Below are positions 22,674 through 33,552 of a stretch of DNA of 60,044 bases, piece by piece. The notes beneath the pieces are model-generated. The model saw only the letters and a list, made by a program, of their open reading frames with translations. It searched no databases and was not told the DNA's origin. Where the stretch lies: contig BRYA01000081.1 in assembly GCA_030267965.1 (NCBI GenBank), positions 9,491-69,534 on the forward strand. Direction: 5' to 3'. This DNA is from Triparma columacea (taxonomy: Eukaryota > Sar > Bolidophyceae > Parmales > Triparmaceae). Each line of letters starts with the position of its first letter. The first letter of the stretch is position 1. The position numbers and the translations under genes are program-made.

Positions 22674-24659
22674 CTATACATTAGCAGTATCGAGTAGGGG
22701 AGCCATGCCCTCCTTCTCACCGATGTCCTTACTATCTTGTCTGCAACGGGGGGGGGGNNNNNNNNNNNNNNNNNNNNNNNNNNNNNNNGGTTAGCCTCGG
22801 GGGTTTCTTTTGCGAAGGACGTGGCTTTTGTGAGATTTGTTAGCTTCACTCACCTGACACTCTCGACGAAACTTTCCCTGACCTCCTCGTCGTCATCGTA
22901 ATCAAAGAGAGCAGGGACCCTAATGATCTCGTTGTACAGGGAAGTTCCGAGGATGAGCAACGCGAAACCAAAGAGCTGCTCGTAGTGGAAATCTTCCCAT
23001 CCAAGAGCAATGCTGAAGGGGAGGGGGGGCGGGGGGTTAGTGGTGTTGTGGAGGTGTTCCGGGTGGTCTAAGGAGTGGAGGTGTTCCAGGTGGTCGATTT
23101 ATTAAACTTACCTCACGCCAAGAACAGCGACGGTCCTCAAACTGTCGAGGACCATCCTGTGGCTCGCACTCATGGCCTTGGTAACACTGCGAGGTTATCG
23201 AGAACACGATGAGCCGAGTAAGTTAGTGGAGGTTATCGAAAACACGATGAGCCGAGTAAGTTAGCGTCAGTAAATCAGGGATGCTTCCGACTCCCCTCTC
23301 ACCTGATTCCGAAAAAGTTGAAAAAAGCGATGCTACAGATGTACCCGGTTAGGGCAATCTGAATCTCCCCGCTGTTGGAGATCTGGATCATGGCGTCGAC
23401 AGCGTCCTCAATGGGGTAGTCGTGGGCGCCGCCGCTGACCTGAATGTAGTAAAGGGGGACGAGGAGAATTCCGAGGATTACGAAACCGAAGACGCCCTCA
23501 AATCCGACAGCCTTGAGAGCAGGAGCGCCGTGGCTGTTGATAATCTGCGGGAAAATTTGGGTTGGTATCAGTCAATGAATGCGAATTCCACTTTTGCGAA
23601 TCCCGCTTTTCCAAAAAAAGGTCAGAAAATTGCGCTGCAGCCCGCGCCCTCACCTTCTCCTCCACGACCATTTGCAGCGCGACCATGGCCTGCGCCACGA
23701 TGACCAGTGCGTTCCCCAGCATGACCGAGCTCTGCGATTTCGTCGAGTCGTCCCCCGAGTACTTGATGCTCACGTACCCGACGACGCTGACCCCTGCCAC
23801 CACGAGGGCGATGGAGGCCCAGTGGAAGGCCCGGAGCTTCCTCTTGAGGATGGCCACGGACATGAAGGCGGTGAAGACGACGACGGCGGAGCGGAGCATC
23901 TGGAAGACTGAGGCGTAGGTTAGGCAGAGACCAGCGTTCATAACACCGGTACCTGTCATGTCGAGCATCGCGGGGATGGAGAAGTAGACGGAGTTGGTGA
24001 AGAGACCCTCGGAGGCGGAGGAACCGTCCTTGAGGGAGGTGTAGGCTTGGGGGGTGGGGGGGGAGAAGTACTTCTGGGGAGCGGCGAGCGAAGGGCGGTG
24101 AGCGAAGCAGCGGCGAGCGAAGCAGCGGTGAGCAAAGCAGCGGTGAGCGAAGCGAGCCGCGGGAAGGATGGGCTGGTGGATCTCAGCACCCAAACTTGTT
24201 GGCCCATCAACCCTCACCTTCTTGATGACAAAGGCAACAAGACAAAGAGCCTCGCCGATGAACATGGTGCTGGCTTGGAAGAAGGGGTGGTCGAAGCTGG
24301 GGGGGGGGCGTGGGGTTAGGGTTTTAGAAGGGGTTGAAATCCTCTCTGGGTTGTCGCCCCCCCGCTTACCTTCTCTTCTCCAATCCATCCTGTCCGTCAA
24401 GGCTGCCCCAGATAGTAGTGGACAGGTCGTCGGCGGTGTCCCTACCGAGTGAGTGGGTCCTCTGGGCCCACTTTGCAGTGATGGTGTTCAAGGTGCCGGA
24501 AAGGAACATACCCAGCGCCAGGAGGAAATCTGAAAATGTCTAAGGGGGTGGGGGTTGGGGGGTGGGGGGGGGAGGGGGGGGAGGGAGGGGGGGGAGGGAG
24601 GGGGTGAGGGGGGGGGGGAGGGGGTTGGGGAGGGGGTGAGGGGGACGGACCATGGCCAT
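22674..24659 (-). CDS. SLC35F6-like drug/metabolite transporter
   Basis: Eight exons (24659-24651, 24539-24370, 24296-24218, 24073-23654, 23544-23303, 23186-23112, 23012-22854, 22740-22674) total 1,221 coding bases, or 406 residues. The first coding exon is only 9 nt (Met-Ala-Met) and ends in an atypical GTCCGT donor. Joining it gives MAMTFSDFLLALGMFLSGTL, similar to the start of animal SLC35F6. About ten membrane helices follow, with family segments LCLTYASVFQMLRSAVVVF, AQAMVALQMVVEEK, FEGVFGFVILGILLVPLYY, FNFFGISVTKAMSA and RMVLDSLRTV. The short tail EKEGMAPLLDTANV ends at 22674. SLC35F6 proteins sit in lysosomal or mitochondrial membranes and their substrate is uncertain. The N gap falls in the last intron, so the coding sequence appears complete. 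Confidence 0.85.
22758..22788. other. Assembly gap (31 N)
   Basis: A run of N directly follows a G homopolymer. It lies inside the last intron of the transporter gene. Confidence 0.99.
23191..23266 (-). repeat. 38-bp tandem duplication in transporter intron
   Basis: Two nearly identical 38-base copies (GAGGTTATCGA.AACACGATG..) stand side by side in the intron between exons 5 and 6 of the transporter, differing at only a few positions. Confidence 0.85.
24076..24165 (-). repeat. CGCTTCGCTCACCGC-type repeat array before a 3' splice site
   Basis: Read on the minus (coding) strand, about six imperfect copies of a 15-base unit like GCTTCGCTCACCGCT run up to the acceptor of transporter exon 4. The same motif recurs before acceptors in the Nup133-like gene. 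Confidence 0.75.
24541..24650 (-). repeat. G-rich tract (C-rich on the coding strand) filling intron 1 of the transporter
   Basis: The entire first intron is almost only G and T/A punctuation on the plus strand, with many runs of 4-10 G. It could form G-quadruplexes in DNA on that strand; the transcript would be C-rich. Confidence 0.8.
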
Positions 24660-24800
24660 GTTGGTCTATTAGGGTTTTGCCCTTGGTCCGCCAATGGTGG
24701 GCCTTGGATTTCTTGCTGGATGTTGAGGAATGAGGAAATTGGGTGGACTTAATTTAATCCAGTTTACTCATTAACATTGTTTTCTTTTTCCCTCCCCCCC

Positions 24801-26100
24801 CTACGCCAGTCCATCAGATGCAAATTTGAAAACAGGTATCCCATCGTCCTCCGAGTCCTGGGAGTATGTGTGTGTGTATGTGGGTGGTTAGTGTTTTTAG
24901 TAAATGTTTGCCAAGCAGGGGGGGTTTTGTCGTCAGCGTGTGCGTGCGTGCGTGTGCGTGCCCTTCCTCTCTCACCTCTCCCTCGTCGTAAACGAACCCC
25001 TCCTTAATCTCCCAAGCCTCCTGATAAACCTTGAGGCACTCGCTCTTCGCGTCCTCGACGCTCATGATCGGTATCCTGAATCCGATCCTGAACTCATCCG
25101 TCACGACCTTCCTCCCCGGTTTGTACGTGACCCTGAAGTCCACACCCAGCCGATCTATCGACGTGCACCTGACGGACTCCACGGAGGGGCAGCCCAGGAT
25201 GGAGGTAGCGACGTTGTCGTTGTCCTCGGAGTGCTGGGAGTTTAGGGAAGCGATTATGGAGGAGGCGTCCTTACTTAGGATGTCGCTTGAGGCGTGCTTG
25301 TAATCGGTCACGTCGACCCATTTACTCATCACGCCGAAACCCCCCACGTAGTAAATCTGGGTAGGGGACACCTTGTAGAAGCTGAACTTGGGGGAGTCGA
25401 GGACCCTGTCAGCGTAAGCGTGGGTGATGCTGTACCTCATCCTGAGGGAGGGTAGCGCCGGGTCGTCTGAGGGTACAGGTTGGATGGAGCCTGTCAGGGT
25501 TACCCTGGAGACGTCCTGCTTGGAGTTGGGGTTGCCCCCGAGCTGCATGAAGAGGGATACCATGGGGGTGGGGGAGGAGGGAGAGGGGTGGAAGAACTTT
25601 GTGTGCTGGCTGTCCTCGTTAACTAAAAGGACAGGGCTACCGTCGTCTGCTAGGATGTAGTCAACGTAGCTACCCCAGGGCGCACCGGCCACCGAGGACA
25701 GCTCCTCCTGATCTGGGTTTGTCGGTATGAGAGTACAGAGAGTAGCGGACGTGCAAGTTGAGGCGACGGTGCGTGCCTTCTCCGTGCTGGTCAATTTGAA
25801 GTTCATCATATCTCTTTTATCGCCCAGTTTAGCGTTTAATATGGTAGGTGATGTTGTAGTAGCTAGTAATGAGAATTTATTAGATCTGTTAGATGATTTA
25901 TATCGCGTGTACGTCGAGTATTGAGGATATAATGAGGGATTTGCTGATCGAGCTCTCGATGATGTTGGTGTTGTTTTTGTTGTTTTTCTTGCTAAATGTC
26001 TTGCTAAATGTCCGCTATTTATTACTAATGATGTTATACTTGGTATGACAAAGAGTAGTATGTGCACTGCAACTATGTTGGAATACCATTGCATGTTCAT
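24801..26100 (-). CDS. GluTR-binding protein / HugZ-like FMN split-barrel protein
   Basis: Two exons (26100-24976 and 24857-24801) encode 393 residues. The N-terminal 30 residues are hydrophobic (..VAVHILLFVIPSITSL..), followed by a Ser/Thr/Arg-rich stretch, consistent with a bipartite plastid signal. The core resembles the pyridoxamine-phosphate-oxidase-like split barrel: APWGSYVDYILADDGSPVLL, then SLFMQLGGNP and VTLTGSIQPV. The C-terminal half continues with YYVGGFGVMSKWVDV and a DUF2470-like region. This layout is seen in plant glutamyl-tRNA reductase-binding protein, which holds GluTR at thylakoids for haem synthesis, and in bacterial HugZ haem-degrading proteins. A plastid tetrapyrrole role is inferred. 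The last exon is 57 nt including the stop. Confidence 0.7.
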
Positions 26101-26431
26101 TTCGGTATTTGGGCAAATTTGGAGAAGAAATCCTGGAATCTATCTGACCATCTGCCTGGAAAAAAGGGATCCAACCTGTTGTCTGAAGAACTTCACACAG
26201 TCGTTGAAGAATTACACGGCCCTTCAGAGCTTTATTCGGTCTACTGGTTGTAATTCGACCTGTATCACTGAGACGAAGGAGGTAAGTTTGGCATAATCAG
26301 GGTCCCCATTGTCTGGCGCCTACGAGGGGGGGAGGAGAGGAGGGGAGGGGGGAACATGGGACGACTTTGTTCTCACACGCAAACCTTCCCGGTACTCGTA
26401 AAATGCTAATCGCAGATTCCTCTAGAGCAAA
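26101..26431. promoter_or_regulatory. Divergent promoter region with a probable 5' UTR intron
   Basis: The region separates the minus-strand start at 26100 from the plus-strand start at 26432. A GTAAGT donor at 26283 and a TCGCAG acceptor ending at 26415 fit a 133-nt intron in the 5' UTR of the receptor-like gene. This is an inference from splice signals only. Confidence 0.4.
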
Positions 26432-29400
26432 ATGGTCAGGACCAGGACAATTTTGTGGGTCTGCTGCGCTTTCCTTGCCGTCGCGGAAGGGCATGCGATT
26501 GGTACAGGGATTAGCGTAGGCGGAAGGAGAACAACTGAGGTTAGCGTCGATAATATTAACGAGCTACAAAGCACTCTTGACTCCAATGGCAACTCCATCA
26601 TGCCTAACGGGGCCACCGCGGTGCTAGGTTTGAGAGAGTACAAGTGTTCAGAGGGTACTTGTGCAAGAAGTGACATCATGGTGGTCACAAATGCCTTGCA
26701 TGGAGAGGTCAAGTGTTTAGAGGATGATACAAGCGCTTGTATTCTGAATGGAGAGCAAACCAGAAGAGGGATGGTGGTGTATGGAACTGGGGCTGGCACT
26801 CTTATTCTCCGCGCGCTCACGTTCAAGGACGGACGTGCTATTTATGGTGGAGGGCTTGAGTGTTATAATGGTGCCATAGTGACCATAGAGCTCTTAGACT
26901 TCTCCAACAATAGAGCTACAAATACTTTTTATGGAGGTGGAGCAATTTTTGTTAAAAGTAGTGGAACTACTGTCAATGCCTATGGAATAACCTTTAACGG
27001 CAACACAGCAGACTCAGGAAATGGTGACGATATTTACAGGAACGGCGGAACCATCACTATCCACAATACGTGCCCTTCTCCCTACTCCTCCAACACTCCA
27101 ACCCAAGGTAAGACGAGAATGAGGATTGTGTAGTCTGTAGAACCATTCCTAACCCCACAACGCACTTTACGTTACCGCTGCACCAAAACAACTCCTCCAA
27201 CTCTCCAACCCAAGGTGAGATTTAAATGAGGGTTGTGTAGTCTGTAGAACCATTCCTAACCCCACAACTAACTTTACGTTTCCGCTGCACCAACTTCTAC
27301 CTCTTTCCTCCCACAGGATCCGCTTTGGACACTTACGGCACTGTCGCAGGCTCTACTTACACCTTCTATGATTGCGTTGCCCCAACCCACAACGTGGCTA
27401 ATATGAACGGGGTTTTCAATACGGTCAGTAATATGGGCACATATGCTCAAAATACTGGCAACTCCACCATGGCTAATGGGGACTCTGTGGTTATGGCCGT
27501 CGGGTCTTACAAATGCTCAGAGGGGACTTGCGAAAGCAGTAAAAACATGCTGTACACAGCCAACTTGTATGGAAAGGTCAAGTGCGTGGATGACAAGGCA
27601 AGCTGTCTTTGGGATGGAGAAAATGAGAGAAGAGTGATGATAGTGGGTGGAACTGGAAGCGGGACATTCACCATCAGAGCTGTAAGCTTTAAAGATGGGG
27701 CAATTAATGATAGTGGGGCGGCGCTTAACATTAAGTGGGGAGCCAAAGTGGAGATTGAGTTATGCCTCTTCTCTAACTGCAGAGGGACGGATAGTTGCTG
27801 TGGGGGCGGTGGAGCAATCTTTGCTATAGGTGATGGTGTTACTGTAAATGTGTACGGAACAGCCTTTAATGGCAACACTGCGTATAGAGGTGATGATATC
27901 TACAACCACTACACAAAGTCCGTCACGATCCACAATACATGCCCTTCTCCGTACACTTCCAACACTCCAACTCAAGGTGAGAAGAAAAATGTCTTTGTCT
28001 TGTTTCGACATGAATTGTTCACTAACCTAACCCACCGTCCTCCCAGGATCCGCTTTGAACACTTACGGGGGGAGTGTCGGAGTTTACAAGTTTTCTTACT
28101 CTGAGTGCGAGGCATATGACTGTGATGCTGGGTATTATAATCCAACTCGCGGGGATTCAATTTCAGATTGTGTTGGCTGCGCTGCGGGGAAGTATAGCCC
28201 CTCTATTGGAGCAGCCAGCGAAACGACATGTTTCCCTTGTGCTGCGGGGAAGTATAGCTCTTCTATTGGAGCACCCAGCGAAGTTACATGCGTAGATTGC
28301 GACGAGGGGAAGTATAGTACAGCAACTGGAGCCATAAGCGACGCTACGTGCGTAGATTGCGGTGAGGGGAAGTACAGTACGTCATCTGGAGCAACAAGCG
28401 AAGCTTCGTGTGTAGACTGCGACAAGGGGAAGTACAGCACCTCAACTGGAGCCTCAAGCGAGGCTACGTGCCAAGGTGAGAATGGACAGGAAACGAATTC
28501 ATGGCACCAACCACGAGAACGATTCTCCACACGTCGCAAGCCGCCCACCCACGAAGAAACTCTGATCATCATCCTAAACTTCAATCCAACTCGCCCCCGC
28601 TTGCATCACTTCTAAATCCACTTACGCATTCCTCGCACTTCACTTCTCTCGTCGCAGATTGCACCGCAGGAACATTCAGCTCTTCCACTGGAGCTACAAG
28701 CGCGTCCACCTGCACGATTTGCCCCAAAGGCTCCTACTCCGGATCTCCCTCCTCAACCTCCTGTACCACCTGCCCCGCCGGCCGCTTCAACGCCGACGAC
28801 GCCACCTCTCCAAGCCTTCACGCTTCCCTCTTTACCTGCTCAGTCTGCGCCGCGGGGAAGATCAATGTCGACCCTGCAACAGATCCCTCACAACACTACT
28901 CCTGTACGGCCTGCCCCCTCGGCAAGAAGAACGAGTACGACAACTCCGACCCCACCAAGCACAGCAGTCCTGATGACTGCGAGCTCTGTACCCCAGGGAC
29001 CTACTCAAACGATGTTGAAGGGGCAATAGCGTGCTCGCCTTGCGGTGCTGGTGAATCCTCGGGCGCTGGAGCACCAGCTTGTTCCTCCTGTCCGCCAGGC
29101 TATGAGTGCATAGAAGGCGGCACCCAGACACCTTGTCCTGTTGGAAAATTCAGCAGCGGGGGTAGTGGGTGCCAGGATTGCAAGGAGGGATATAAATGCC
29201 CCGGAGGAACCGACAAGGTGGCATGTGCGCCTGGCAGTTATCGGGAAAAGTCTGCTTCTTCATCTGGAACTACCTGCAGTCCTTGCGAAGCGGGTAAATA
29301 TCAACCTGACGAGGCACAAGCCACCTGCCTCCCTTGTACTGCTGGCCACTTCTGCCCCAAATCTTCCTCAACTCCCATTCAATGCGGTAGCGTAGCTCTT

Positions 29401-32400
29401 TACTGTCCTACAGGGAGTCCCATTGTCAACGCTGCGACGTCGGGATACTACACCACCCCAACTTCCACAGCCGACGAAGAGAAAGTTGGTCAACTGCCTT
29501 GCGAGGCTGGATTTGCTTGCGTGGGAGGTGTAAAGTCAGGGTGTATCGAGGGTTCTACCTACCAGTCCGACTCTTCTCAAACTTCCTGCCTCTCTTGCTC
29601 AACGTGTCCCGCTGGAACGTACGAAACTTCAGCCTGCACCACAACGATAGATCGCCAGTGCTCCCCCTGCGTTGCCCCATCCTACTCAGATGACGGTCTC
29701 ACGTGCAAACAATGTAACGCGGATGGGCAGTACAATGACATCAACGGAGCTTCCTCCTGCAAGTCCGCCCCTGCTGGCTTCAAGCCTACATCAGATCGCA
29801 CCAGCGTCGTTGCTTGTCCAGCAGGCGAGTACTCTATCGGAGGTGCTACCAGCTGCTCCCTGTGCCTGGCTGGAAAATACAGTGAGTACGACGCTATCAA
29901 CGGGGCTGTTGGGTGCACTGTTTGTAACTTGGGTTCTACTTCCTCTGATGGGTCTCCGTCGTGCACTCAATGCGCCCCACCCAAGTACTCCAATGACGGT
30001 CAGACTTGCAAGCAGTGTGACGGAGAAGGGCAGTACAGCGATGTCAATGGTGCTTCCTCCTGCAAGTCCGCCCCTGCTGGCTTCAAGCCTTCATCAGATC
30101 GCACTGGTGTCACCCCTTGCCCAGCAGGCGAGTACTCTATCGGAGGTGCTACGAGCTGCTCCCCGTGCCTCGCTGGAAAGTACAGCAGGTACGACGCTAT
30201 CAACGGGGCAGTTGGCTGCAAGGCCTGTGAACTTGGGACCATCTCATCTCAAGGCTCTTCATCATGTTCTCAATGCACACCACCGACCTACTCCAATGAC
30301 GGCCTCGTGTGCAAGCAGTGCAACGACAAGGGGCAGTACAGCAATGAGGATGGCGCGCCATTCTGCAAGACTTCCCCTGCCGGCCACAAGCCCACGGATG
30401 ATCACACCAATATTCAGATCTGCCCTGAAAATACTTTTTCCATTGGGGCCAGCGATGATTGCACACCCTGCCCAGACGGAGGTCACTCCCTTCCCGGTTC
30501 TTCTGCATGTGAAAGTTGTTTCACTGGTAAATATTACAACAAACCGGCCAATAAATGCGAGGCTTGCCCTCTTGGCAAGTTCACTGCCACTGGAGAGAGT
30601 AGTGTTGAGAGGTGCCAAGACTGTGGCGCCGGTTTCATTAGCGACGATCTCGACGGCGCCGGATTCTGCACCCCTTGCTCCGCCGGCTCCTTCTCCAACC
30701 CGACTCAGACGGCCTGCCTCCTTTGCCCCTCGGGCACAATTTCTGGCATCGCCTCCACCGAGTGCACCAAGTGCGAGTCAGGCAGGTACAGCAATGTAGA
30801 AGGCTCCGAGGTGTGCGCAATCTGCCCTAATTACATGACCTCAGACCCCGGATCCACCTCCTGTCGCTGCAAGGACGGCTTCCTCTCCATAGTCGATCCT
30901 GACACCAACGAGCTTTCCTGCACGTGCGGTCCTGGGACGACGCTTGACAATGGAGCCTGTGTGCCCTGTACCAATGGATTCTTCAAGTCCACAACATCCC
31001 TCGGACCTTGCACCTCTTGCAACAAATTTGCGGTGAAGAACTCCATCCAATCCAAGCGCCCCGCGACCTCTCCCCTCTCCTGTATGTGCTCGCGAGGCGA
31101 CTACAGGGTGCTTGAACCTCCAAAAGAGAGCTCAAACGATCCCACATCAAACTTCATAGGGCAGTGCCTTCCTTGCCCCGAGGGTACGCTGTGCGACGAA
31201 CCGGGGGTCACAGTAGAGAAGGTGAGAAATGGCGGAAAGCAGGATATTTTGATACTGTGATGACGTCAATCTCCCAAAATTAACAACTCTAACCCATCAA
31301 CCTCGTTTTAGCTTCCCCTAATGAAAGGGTTCTGGAGGAGCAGCAGTAACTCCTCCAATATCGTCCAGTGCTACACGGAGTCCGCTTGCTTGCACCCCGA
31401 CGATGACGACTCCGAAGATACGTCAACCACCACCACCACTACCGCCGACGACCAATGCGCCGATGGACACACCGGGCCCCTCTGCAACGTCTGTGAGAAA
31501 AAATTCGTCAAGTCAACGACGGGAGAGTGTTTGCAGTGTGAGCCTTCTACTACAGGTGGTTCCTTAGCTGTATCCATACTAGTTGTCGTTGTTGTCCCGC
31601 TTGTACTATTATGGCTCGTGAAGAGGAGGAGGGCTAGAAAGAAGAAGGACATGGACAGAACTTCAACTCTATCCGTTAGCGAGCATTTGAACGAGATGAG
31701 AAACAGCAAAAATAGCAGGTTTAAGAGGTGGCGAACAAAGTTTAAGATCCTGACTTCGTTCTACCAGATCATCACGCAGATGGAGGGCGTGCTGGGGATC
31801 AGATTTCCTCCTATCTTTGAGGACTTCGCCCGCTCCGTATCGCGGATAGCCAATCTCTCTTTCCTCCATGTCGCTCGTGTTGACTGCATGGTGGAGATCA
31901 ACTTCTATACCACCTTGGCAACCATGACCATCGCTCCTCTGGTAGTAGCACTCTTGATTGCTCTCGTGGGGTTCTTGCTCTTCATCCTTACGTCCGACTC
32001 TGAGAAGAAGAGAGATATCCAGAGGGACACGGACGCGATCCTCCTCACACTATCTTACCTTGTCTTCGCCTCCGTAAGCACTGCGATCTTTGAGACCTTC
32101 AACTGTACGACATTCGGCGACGACGAAACTCGCTATCTAGTATCCGACCAGTCTGTAAGCTGCGACACGAACGAGCACAAACTTTGGCAGGTCTACGCCT
32201 CAGTCATGATGTTCTTCTACCCCTTCGGAACGCCCCTCTTATACAGTTGGTTGCTGTGGAAGGACAGAGAGGTGCTCAAGGACGACGAGGAGAGGGACAA
32301 GAACGAGAATGCGAACAAGAGTGCCTTCCTCTGGGACCAGTATTCTGCCCCCTTTTGGTGGTTTGACGTCTTCGATTGTGTGCGCCGCCTCCTCCAAACA

Positions 32401-33146
32401 TCCTTTCTTATCTTCGTTTTCAAGGGTATGGCCTCCCAGATAGTCTTTGCGATGATGGTCTCCGCCGTCTCCTCCAGTTTCTTTATCCACTGGAAGCCCT
32501 TCATAAGGGACTCCGACAACACCCTCGCGATCGCCTCCCAGTGCAGCATCTTCCTGACCCTCTTCTACGCCCTCCTCACTAAGGTCGGGATAGATGAGGA
32601 CGAGGATTACGACGAAGGCATTTTCGGCGGCCTTCTCGTCATCATCAACTTGCTCGGGATCTTCATGGTCGCCTCTGCCGCTCTAGTCAAGCCCACGAAG
32701 AAGGTACTTGAGGCCCTTGCGAGAAAACATAAGCACAACGCTTCAATCAAGGGGATAACGTTGAGGCATAGACCTTGGCCTGCGTTCAAGAAATACTTCT
32801 TCGAATTGGCCAAGAGCACTGAGGAGACTGCGGGGTGGGAAAGGATCGACGCAAGGCATTTTGGAGGCGGGGGGAAGGGCGAGGCTTGGGTCGCAGAGAC
32901 CGGCGCCGTTGCGGAGTGGAGGTGTAGCACTGGCGACGGGCCGATCGACCAATGCAGGGTGACCTTTGAAGTGGATGGAGACATGGCCTACTTGTTAGGT
33001 GAGAAACGGAANNNNNNNNNNNNGATATGTCGTCCATCTATGGGGGGGGGGACGAGGAGGAGGGGACGTTCGAGATGAGAAATGTGAAGGCGAGGAAAGT
33101 TCCTGTCGAGAAGATCACCAGTCCGCTTCATGAGGATGTTGGGTGA
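26432..33146 (+). CDS. GCC2/GCC3-repeat receptor-like membrane protein with duplicated N-terminal modules
   Basis: Exons: 26432-27107, 27317-27976, 28047-28475, 28658-31221, 31312-32998 and a last exon ending 33146 whose start is lost in an N gap. The product is over 2,040 residues. A signal peptide (..ILWVCCAFLAVAEG) leads into two homologous modules, one per exon, each with ..YKCSEGTC.., a GGG(A)IF beta-helix-like core and ..HNTCPSPY(S/T)SNTPTQG. Exon 3 carries five 20-residue Cys repeats (CxxCxxGKYS..) and exon 4 many ephrin-receptor-like/GCC2_GCC3 repeats. From 31560 a helix (..VVVVVPLVLLWLVKRRR) starts a polytopic region of about six to seven helices, then a cytosolic tail. Phase-1 introns flank the modules, which suits exon shuffling. 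Such stramenopile proteins are surface receptors or adhesins by inference; no ligand is known. Confidence 0.75.
27117..27300 (+). repeat. Tandem duplication of an intron segment, including a splice-donor copy
   Basis: Two copies of about 100 bases (..TGTAGTCTGTAGAACCATTC.., ..ACTTTACGTT.CCGCTGCACC..) lie in the intron after exon 1. Between them sits a short copy of the exon end (CTCCAACCCAAGGTGAG), so the intron holds a decoy donor. Confidence 0.8.
28176..28475 (+). repeat. 60-bp coding tandem repeat (five copies)
   Basis: Five 60-base units each encode a Cys-pair module such as CVDCGEGKYSTSSGATSEAS. The copies are similar at DNA level, which points to recent expansion. Confidence 0.85.
29640..30390 (+). 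repeat. Roughly 300-bp coding repeat, three copies
   Basis: A unit of about 100 residues, beginning CxxPxYS(D/N)DGxxCKQC and containing SAPAGFKP and GEYSIGGATSC, is repeated nearly three times in exon 4 of the receptor-like gene. The copies starting near 29660, 29970 and 30270 are close at the DNA level; the third diverges in its second half. Confidence 0.8.
33012..33023. other. Assembly gap (12 N)
   Basis: The gap lies in or just before the last exon of the receptor-like gene. The preceding exon appears to end at 32998 with a GTGAGA donor, so the missing piece includes the acceptor and possibly some coding sequence. Confidence 0.99.
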
Positions 33147-33386
33147 GGAAAACGCGAGGACGGTGGGGGGGGGAGGGGGGAAAAGGTAGCAAATTTAAAA
33201 CCCAAAAACAAAAAACACATTCCAGCTCAGAAAGAAAACGACGATTGATTCAAAAACAAAGAGTCGAAAGTATAATCATCTATTATTATGACCCGATTGT
33301 TTCATTCATGTCTGACTATACTTGGAAAAAGGTTGACGTTCATACACACTGAGAATTCCTTGTCCGCGATTCTCGTCCGTGCTTCT

Positions 33387-33552
33387 CTACGCTCGGTAGA
33401 AGCAGTCGAGGTAGTCCCAGCGGTGTCCACGCTGGATCATGCGCATCCTCGAGTACGTCCTGTCGTTCTCCCCCCTTGGCACCCCTCTCCTCAGGTCGAT
33501 GTCGTGGGCGAGGGCGTTGCGCATCCACTTCGCTCCCTCAAACAAAGAGTTA
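33387..33552 (-). pseudogene. Orphan C-terminal fragment of an unidentified gene
   Basis: Directly after the LRR gene stop, and in another frame, the minus strand encodes about 50 protein-like residues ending in a stop (TAG at 33389-33387), including LFEGAKWMRNALAHDIDLRR and IQRGHRWDYLDCFYRA. The mixture of charged and aromatic residues looks like real protein rather than noise. No start or upstream exon is possible, because the LRR gene and then a divergent plus-strand gene occupy the upstream sequence. A preceding CTTTGTTTGAG could be an old splice acceptor. The simplest reading is the 3' remnant of a gene broken by arrival of the LRR gene. The family was not recognised. Confidence 0.4.

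Noticed and set aside
22758..22788. Transporter gene truncated by the assembly gap
   Set aside because: A further exon with a GTTGCAG acceptor in the right phase and a stop lies beyond the gap, so the gap is intronic and the coding sequence is complete.
29672..30799. Plus-strand frame of 375 codons in another register
   Set aside because: It is a shadow of the GCC-repeat coding exon; its composition follows from the Cys/Gly repeats read out of frame.
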